NCBI GenBank assembly: GCA_026416755.1
Contig: JAOAEP010000103.1
Location: 1-19,111 of the forward strand
DNA length: 19,111 nucleotides
Source of the DNA: a bacterium
GTDB lineage: Bacteria > Ratteibacteria > UBA8468 > B48-G9 > JAFGKM01
Direction: 5' to 3'
Below are positions 15,144-19,111 of the stretch, one piece after another. The position numbers and the translations under genes are program-made. A model generated the notes under the pieces. That model searched no databases and had not been told where the DNA came from. It worked only from the letters and a program-made list of their open reading frames with translations. The stretch's first letter is position 1. Every line of letters begins with the position of its first letter.

Positions 15144-15539
15144 ATGGAAAATAAAGGTGTCTTTTTTGGAGTTGGCAGAAGGAAAAAAAGTGTGGCTATT
15201 GTAAAAATGAAAGAAGGTCAAGGAAATATTATAATTAATAAAAGGCCCTTTGAACAATATTTCCCGTTATTCTTTCAACAAGAGGAAGTTATAAAACCAT
15301 TAATTGTAACTGACTTAAAAGATAAATTTGATTTTGAGATTAAAGCAGAAGGTGGAGGTATTACAGGACAAGTAGACGCTATTAAACTTGGAATTGCAAG
15401 AGTATTAGCGAAATATGACCCCTCATTAATACAAAAACTCAAAGAGTATGGACTATTAACAAGAGACCCAAGAATGAAAGAAAGGAAAAAATACGGACAA
15501 AAAGGTGCAAGAAAGAAATTCCAGTGGACCAAAAGATAA
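15144..15539 (+). CDS. rpsI: Ribosomal protein S9 (uS9)
   Basis: uS9 sits in the small-subunit head, and its C-terminal Arg reaches P-site tRNA. The 131-residue sequence has GVGRRKKSVAIV (9-20), the family signature GGGITGQVDAIKLGIARVL (70-88), LTRDPRMKERKKYG (105-118) and the C-terminal tail ending FQWTKR, where QFSKR is usual; the final Arg is kept. A ribosome site AAGGAG ends 5 nt before the ATG. In most bacteria rplM (L13) lies directly upstream, but here the xylulokinase gene does. The 3' end overlaps argC by 16 nt. Confidence 0.95.
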   Translation: MENKGVFFGVGRRKKSVAIVKMKEGQGNIIINKRPFEQYFPLFFQQEEVIKPLIVTDLKDKFDFEIKAEGGGITGQVDAIKLGIARVLAKYDPSLIQKLKEYGLLTRDPRMKERKKYGQKGARKKFQWTKR

Positions 15540-16555
15540 AAGTTGGAATATTTGGTGTAAGTGGATATGCTGGACAAAAACTTTTAGAAATTCTTTTAAA
15601 TCATCCTTTTGTTGAAATTACAGAATGCTACGTTGCTCCTGAAGAAGGTACTCCACTATTAGAAGAAATAAATTTAAAATTCAAAAAAAGAATAAATTTA
15701 AAGTGTAAAAACATACCTGATTGGGAAAGTATAGAAAAAAACTGTAATTGTATATTTCTTGCTCTACCACATATAATTTCTATGGATTTTGTTCCTGAAA
15801 TTTTAAAACTTGAAAAAATTGTTATTGATTTAAGTGCTGATTATAGATTCCAAAATTTAGAAAATTACGAAAAATGGTATACAAAACACAAAAATCCCGA
15901 ACTTTTAAAATTAGCAGTTTATGGACTTCCGGAGATAAATAGAGAAAAAATAAAAAAAGCAAAACTTATTGCAAATCCTGGTTGTTATCCTACTAGTGTA
16001 ATTCTTGGAGTTTTACCTCTTGTTAAAAATGATTTGATTGAAAACAAAATTATAGCAAATAGTGTAAGTGGAGTATCAGGTGCAGGTAAAACCCCTTCTT
16101 TTTCTAATATTTTTGTTGAATGCAATGAAAACATAAAAGCATATAAAATTGGAGAACATCGTCATCAACCTGAAATAGAAGAGATTTTAAACAATTTTGG
16201 AAATAAAAATTATAATATTATTTTTGTCCCTCATCTTGCACCATATAACCAAGGCATTTTATCTACAATTTATGTTGAATTAAAAAAGAAAATGAGACCA
16301 GAAGAAATACAAAATTTGTATGTTGAATTTTACGAAAATGAACCATTTATTAGAATTATGAATTATGGAGTAAGTGCTTCAACTAAAAATGTTTATGATA
16401 CAAATTTCTGTGATATTGGGATTAAATTAGTTGACGAGAAAAATCTTGTAATAACCACTGCAATAGATAATCTTTTAAAAGGAGCAAGTGGTCAAGCAGT
16501 GCAAAATATGAATATAATTTTTGGGTTTAAAGAAACAATACCTTTTTTTATTTAG
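15524..16555 (+). CDS. argC: N-acetyl-gamma-glutamyl-phosphate reductase
   Basis: ArgC reduces N-acetylglutamyl phosphate with NADPH in arginine synthesis. The 343-residue protein has the NADP loop GIFGVSGYAGQ (8-18), the LSADYRF segment (103-109), catalytic C154 in ANPGCYPT, the base motif EHRHQPEI (211-218) and the C-terminal DNLLKGASGQAVQNMN stretch. The start is GTG at 15524, inside rpsI; no ATG fits between it and the NADP loop, so the overlap is likely real. No other arg genes are nearby. A LysW-linked lysine-pathway homologue is a possible alternative, but no lysine genes are seen here. Confidence 0.94.
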   Translation: MDQKIKVGIFGVSGYAGQKLLEILLNHPFVEITECYVAPEEGTPLLEEINLKFKKRINLKCKNIPDWESIEKNCNCIFLALPHIISMDFVPEILKLEKIVIDLSADYRFQNLENYEKWYTKHKNPELLKLAVYGLPEINREKIKKAKLIANPGCYPTSVILGVLPLVKNDLIENKIIANSVSGVSGAGKTPSFSNIFVECNENIKAYKIGEHRHQPEIEEILNNFGNKNYNIIFVPHLAPYNQGILSTIYVELKKKMRPEEIQNLYVEFYENEPFIRIMNYGVSASTKNVYDTNFCDIGIKLVDEKNLVITTAIDNLLKGASGQAVQNMNIIFGFKETIPFFI

Positions 16556-16566
16556 AAAAGATAAAA

Positions 16567-17121
16567 ATGAAATTGGTTTTTCTTGATAGGGATGGAGTGA
16601 TTTCTATTTTTACACCGAAAGATTATATTAAGAAATGGGAGGAATTTGAGTTTATACCAGAAGGGATTGATGGATTAAAAATTTTAAATGATAAAGGATA
16701 TAAAGTTATAATAATTTCAAATCAGTCAGGTGTTAATAAAGGCCTTTTTACTTTAAATGATTTAAATGAAATTACAAACAATATGATTGAAGAATTGAAA
16801 AAGAAAGGAATAAATAACATTTTAAAAGTTTATTATTGTATTCACACAAAAGAAGAAAATTGTGATTGTAGAAAACCAAATATAGGTCTTTTTAAAAAAG
16901 CAGAAGAAGATTTTGGGAAAATTAATTTTTCGGAAACATATTTTATTGGAGATACAGATACCGATGTTATTGCTGGTAAAAATGTTGGTGCAAAAACTAT
17001 CCTTGTTTTAACTGGGAAGATAAAATCAAAAGAAGAAATTGAGAATTGGGAAATAAAACCAGATTATATTTTTAAAGATTTAAAAGAAGCAGCAGAATTT
17101 ATAACAAAAAAGGGAAAATAA
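16567..17121 (+). CDS. HAD-IIIA phosphatase, GmhB/HisB-N type
   Basis: The 184-residue enzyme belongs to the HAD group that includes D-glycero-D-manno-heptose 1,7-bisphosphate 7-phosphatase (GmhB) and histidinol phosphatase. Visible motifs are DRDGVI with nucleophile D7 and acid D9, SNQSGVNKG (51-59), zinc ligands C91, H93, C99 and C101 in the CxH...CxC pattern, RKP (102-104), and GDTDTD with D129 and D133. The zinc loop and SNQSG motif favour GmhB, which makes heptose for lipopolysaccharide or nucleotide-heptose. No other heptose gene is here, so the substrate is uncertain. It starts 11 nt after argC, and its TAA overlaps the next ATG by one base. Confidence 0.88.
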   Translation: MKLVFLDRDGVISIFTPKDYIKKWEEFEFIPEGIDGLKILNDKGYKVIIISNQSGVNKGLFTLNDLNEITNNMIEELKKKGINNILKVYYCIHTKEENCDCRKPNIGLFKKAEEDFGKINFSETYFIGDTDTDVIAGKNVGAKTILVLTGKIKSKEEIENWEIKPDYIFKDLKEAAEFITKKGK

Positions 17122-18437
17122 TGGAAAAGTATGATGTAATTGTTATTGGTGGTGGACCTGCTGGATATCCATGTGCTATTAGATGTTCTCAATATGGAAA
17201 AAAGGTCCTTTTAATTGAAGAATTTGCTCTTGGAGGTATCTGTTTAAATAGAGGATGTATTCCTACAAAAGCCCTATACTCTATCTCTGAAGAAATCTAT
17301 TTTTCAAAATATAGGTCAGTTGAGAAAAAAATTAATTATGAATGGAAAAATATATTAAATGAAGTTTTAAATGATGTTATTTTAAGATTAAGAACAGGAA
17401 TAAGTATGCTACTTAAAAGTTATGGAATTAATGTAATAAAAGGAAAAGCAAAATTTAAAGACGTAAAAACAGTTGAAGTAAATGGGAATAATTTTATTAG
17501 TGAGAATATTGTAATCGCAACTGGTTCTTCTTCTTATATTCCTGAATGTTTTAGAAATAATAAAAGAGTTATAACTTCAGACCATATATGGGAATTTCAA
17601 AAACTTCCTGAAAGTGTTGCTATAATTGGAGGTGGTTTTATAGGATGTGAATTTGCAACAATTTTAAATAGATTTGGTGTAAAAGTAAAAATTTATGAAA
17701 TGATGGATACACTTTTACCTGGAAAAGATAGGGAAATAACCGACTTTTTAAAAAATTCATTTGAAAAAAGGGGAATTGAGGTTATACTTAATCAAAAACT
17801 TGAAAGTTGTGATATGATAGAGGCAGAAAAAATTTTTATATCTGTTGGAAGAATCCCTAATATTCCCGAAATTGAAGGACTTGAGTTTGATAAAAAAGGG
17901 ATTAAAACAAATGAAAAATTGAAAACAAATATAGATGGGATTTATGCACCTGGAGATGTAAATGGGAAATACCCACTTGCTTATGTTGCAACAAAAGAGG
18001 GGGAAATTACTGCTGAAAATATATGTGGAAGAGAAAAAGAAATGAATTATGATTTTATACCCGAAGTCATTTTTACAGATCCAGAAATAGGAGTTTGTGG
18101 ACTAACCGAAGAAAAAGCAAAAGAAAAAGGTATTGGGATAAATATTGGTAAATTCCCCTACTCTGCATTAGGTCGTGCGTATGCTGATAAAAAAACAGAT
18201 GGATTTTTTAAAGTAATTGCTGAAAAGGATACAGAAAAGATTATCGGAATTCATATAATAGGGAAAGGTGCAACTGAACTTGTAAGTTTTGCTACACTTG
18301 CTATTGTTAATGAATTAAAAATAAAAGATATTGAAAAAATATTATATTGTCATCCTACTTTTGCGGAAGGAATAATGGAAGCAATAAATGATATAAATAA
18401 AAAAAGCATACATCTACCCCCTAAAAAACAATTTTAA
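17121..18437 (+). CDS. lpdA: Dihydrolipoyl dehydrogenase (E3), short form
   Basis: The flavoenzyme reoxidises dihydrolipoamide in 2-oxoacid dehydrogenase or glycine-cleavage complexes. The 438-residue protein has the FAD loop GGGPAG (10-15), redox disulphide C41/C46 in GGICLNRGCIPTK, the NAD loop GGGFIGCEFA (170-179), the FAD motif APGDVNG (276-282) and the active-site pair H411 and E416 in HPTFAEG. It is about 25 residues shorter than usual, mainly between residues 220 and 240, where the beta-meander of the NAD domain is nearly missing. The common HxHPT reads YxHPT. No E1, E2 or lipoate gene is near. A related disulphide reductase acting on another substrate is possible. Confidence 0.85.
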   Translation: MEKYDVIVIGGGPAGYPCAIRCSQYGKKVLLIEEFALGGICLNRGCIPTKALYSISEEIYFSKYRSVEKKINYEWKNILNEVLNDVILRLRTGISMLLKSYGINVIKGKAKFKDVKTVEVNGNNFISENIVIATGSSSYIPECFRNNKRVITSDHIWEFQKLPESVAIIGGGFIGCEFATILNRFGVKVKIYEMMDTLLPGKDREITDFLKNSFEKRGIEVILNQKLESCDMIEAEKIFISVGRIPNIPEIEGLEFDKKGIKTNEKLKTNIDGIYAPGDVNGKYPLAYVATKEGEITAENICGREKEMNYDFIPEVIFTDPEIGVCGLTEEKAKEKGIGINIGKFPYSALGRAYADKKTDGFFKVIAEKDTEKIIGIHIIGKGATELVSFATLAIVNELKIKDIEKILYCHPTFAEGIMEAINDINKKSIHLPPKKQF

Positions 18438-18577
18438 TTTATAATGTTTTTTTCAATAGATTGCATTACCATTTCATAAATGTTAAAAATTTCTTTAAAT
18501 TTAAGGTTTTTAACTTCCTTTTTTATATTTTGAGTAAAATAAAAAAAATTAACTATTGTTTTTAAATGAGAGATAAA
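18434..18577 (-). other. Unexplained 47-codon open frame, possible gene remnant
   Basis: On the minus strand this frame runs 47 sense codons without a stop in DNA where stops should come about every ten codons. It would encode a Lys/Asn-rich, helix-like peptide including KFKEIFNIYEMVMQ. No ATG, GTG or TTG lies near its 5' end, and no Shine-Dalgarno site is seen. Its stop overlaps the end of lpdA. It could be the tail of a decayed gene or chance. No function is proposed. Confidence 0.2.
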
Positions 18578-18606
18578 TTAAAATTATATTTTCAAAGAGA
18601 GAAATT
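18438..18606. other. Intergenic gap between lpdA and the GH35 gene
   Basis: This 169-bp, very AT-rich stretch is the longest gap in the window. It contains an inverted AAATTT repeat around 18488-18503 but no GC-rich hairpin followed by T's. It holds most of the minus-strand open frame at 18434-18577 and the candidate promoter at 18556-18584. No RNA gene is visible. Confidence 0.5.
18556..18584 (+). promoter_or_regulatory. Candidate sigma-70-type promoter for the GH35 gene
   Basis: TTGTTT (18556-18561, 3 of 6 to TTGACA) and TAAAAT (18579-18584, 5 of 6 to TATAAT) are 17 bp apart. They would give a leader of about 16 nt before the ATG at 18607. The match is modest and such pairs occur by chance in AT-rich DNA. 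Position is the main support, since this gene has a real gap upstream. Confidence 0.3.
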
Positions 18607-19111
18607 ATGAATATGGAAAAATTATTTGGAGCAGAAATACAATATTTTCGACTTGAAGAGAAATACTGGGAGAAGATTATAGAAAAATTGAAAGAATCTG
18701 GATTAAATTATGTTTCTTCTTATGTTCCTTGGGGCTTACACGAAATTAAAAAGAAATCCTTTGATTTTGAAGGTAAAACTTCAAAAAAATCAAATTTAAT
18801 TAAGTTTCTTGAAATAGTTAAAAAATATAAATTAAAACTTGCTATAAGACCAGGTCCTTTTATTTGTAATGAATTTTTATATGGAGGATATCCAGAGAGA
18901 ATAGTAAAAGAGAATACTAAAATTTTTGTGCTTGATTACCAAAATAGAACAACAAAAGGTTATTGGATTCCAAAAAAAGAAGGGTCACAGCCTTCTTATT
19001 TACATCCTGATTATCTTGAAGAATGTGAGATATGGATATCGGCAGTGTCAAAAATTATAAAACCATATCTTTCAGTAAATGGTGGCCCTATTGAAATGAT
19101 AAATCTTGATA
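18607..19111 (+). CDS. Glycoside hydrolase family 35-like beta-galactosidase (5' part)
   Basis: The gene runs off the right edge after 168 codons. The N-terminal TIM-barrel segment follows the GH35 order: GAEIQYFRL (8-16), YWEKIIEKLKESGLNYVSSY (20-39), PWGLHE (41-46), FDFEG (52-56), IRPGPFICNEFLYGGYP (80-96) and NGGPIEMINLD (158-168). The last would lead into the catalytic NE motif just outside the window; the usual form is GGPIIMVQVENE. No signal peptide is seen, so the enzyme looks cytoplasmic and may act on imported oligosaccharides. AGAGAG lies about 6 nt upstream; a second ATG at 18613 is an alternative start. GH35 is likely; distant GH2/GH42-like groups are less so. Confidence 0.82.
   Translation, partial: MNMEKLFGAEIQYFRLEEKYWEKIIEKLKESGLNYVSSYVPWGLHEIKKKSFDFEGKTSKKSNLIKFLEIVKKYKLKLAIRPGPFICNEFLYGGYPERIVKENTKIFVLDYQNRTTKGYWIPKKEGSQPSYLHPDYLEECEIWISAVSKIIKPYLSVNGGPIEMINLD

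Noticed and set aside
1..19111. CRISPR arrays, tRNA or rRNA genes, insertion sequences, prophage or attachment sites.
   Set aside because: No spaced direct repeats, cloverleaf or conserved rRNA sequence, transposase or integrase were seen. The region looks like ordinary chromosomal core with unusual gene order.

Overview
The window is strongly AT-rich, gene-dense bacterial chromosome. Proteins are rich in Lys, Glu and Ile. The cell is probably a diderm (Gram-negative type): there is the 3' end of an OmpP1/FadL-like outer-membrane barrel with a C-terminal Phe, a GmhB-like heptose phosphatase, and peptidoglycan and division genes. The mix of dcw genes, Gfo/Idh-type dehydrogenase, DUF6807, UroD-like and FGGY genes resembles uncultivated lineages around Omnitrophota/Ratteibacteria and PVC relatives. 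That placement is inference only.

Layout. (1) 1-1810, + strand: end of the barrel gene, overlapped for 62 nt by a receiver-histidine kinase gene. (2) 1760-3010, - strand: rpoN (sigma-54), whose last 51 nt overlap the kinase gene tail to tail. (3) 3059-9521, + strand: rnfB-truA-murB-ddl-ftsQ-ftsA-ftsZ, nearly all joined by short overlaps; a short divergent promoter region separates it from rpoN. (4) 9518-15104: a carbohydrate gene set (sugar isomerase/epimerase, Gfo/Idh oxidoreductase, DUF6807, UroD-like, xylulokinase) whose first start codon overlaps the ftsZ stop codon. (5) 15144-18437: rpsI-argC-gmhB-like-lpd, again tightly packed. (6) 18438-18606: the longest non-coding gap (169 bp), holding an unexplained minus-strand open frame and a candidate promoter. 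(7) 18607 to the right edge: the start of a GH35-type beta-galactosidase.

How the genes work together. MurB and Ddl make peptidoglycan precursors, and FtsQ, FtsA and FtsZ build the division machinery. The isomerase, dehydrogenase, kinase and nearby GH35 look like a route that releases a sugar, rearranges or oxidises it and phosphorylates it. DUF6807 and the UroD-like protein have no assigned step. The kinase beside rpoN suggests sigma-54-linked control, but no sigma-54 activator is visible here.

Most notable: FtsZ has a rearranged catalytic T7 loop (Asp-x-Asp-x-x-Asn instead of Asn-x-Asp-x-x-Asp) and lacks a conserved GTP-site Arg. Ddl shows a reciprocal Asp/Glu exchange at two Mg-binding positions. 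A sugar-catabolic cassette is translationally joined to ftsZ. rnfB stands without the other rnf genes and rpsI without rplM. No tRNA, rRNA, CRISPR array, insertion sequence or clear intrinsic terminator was seen.
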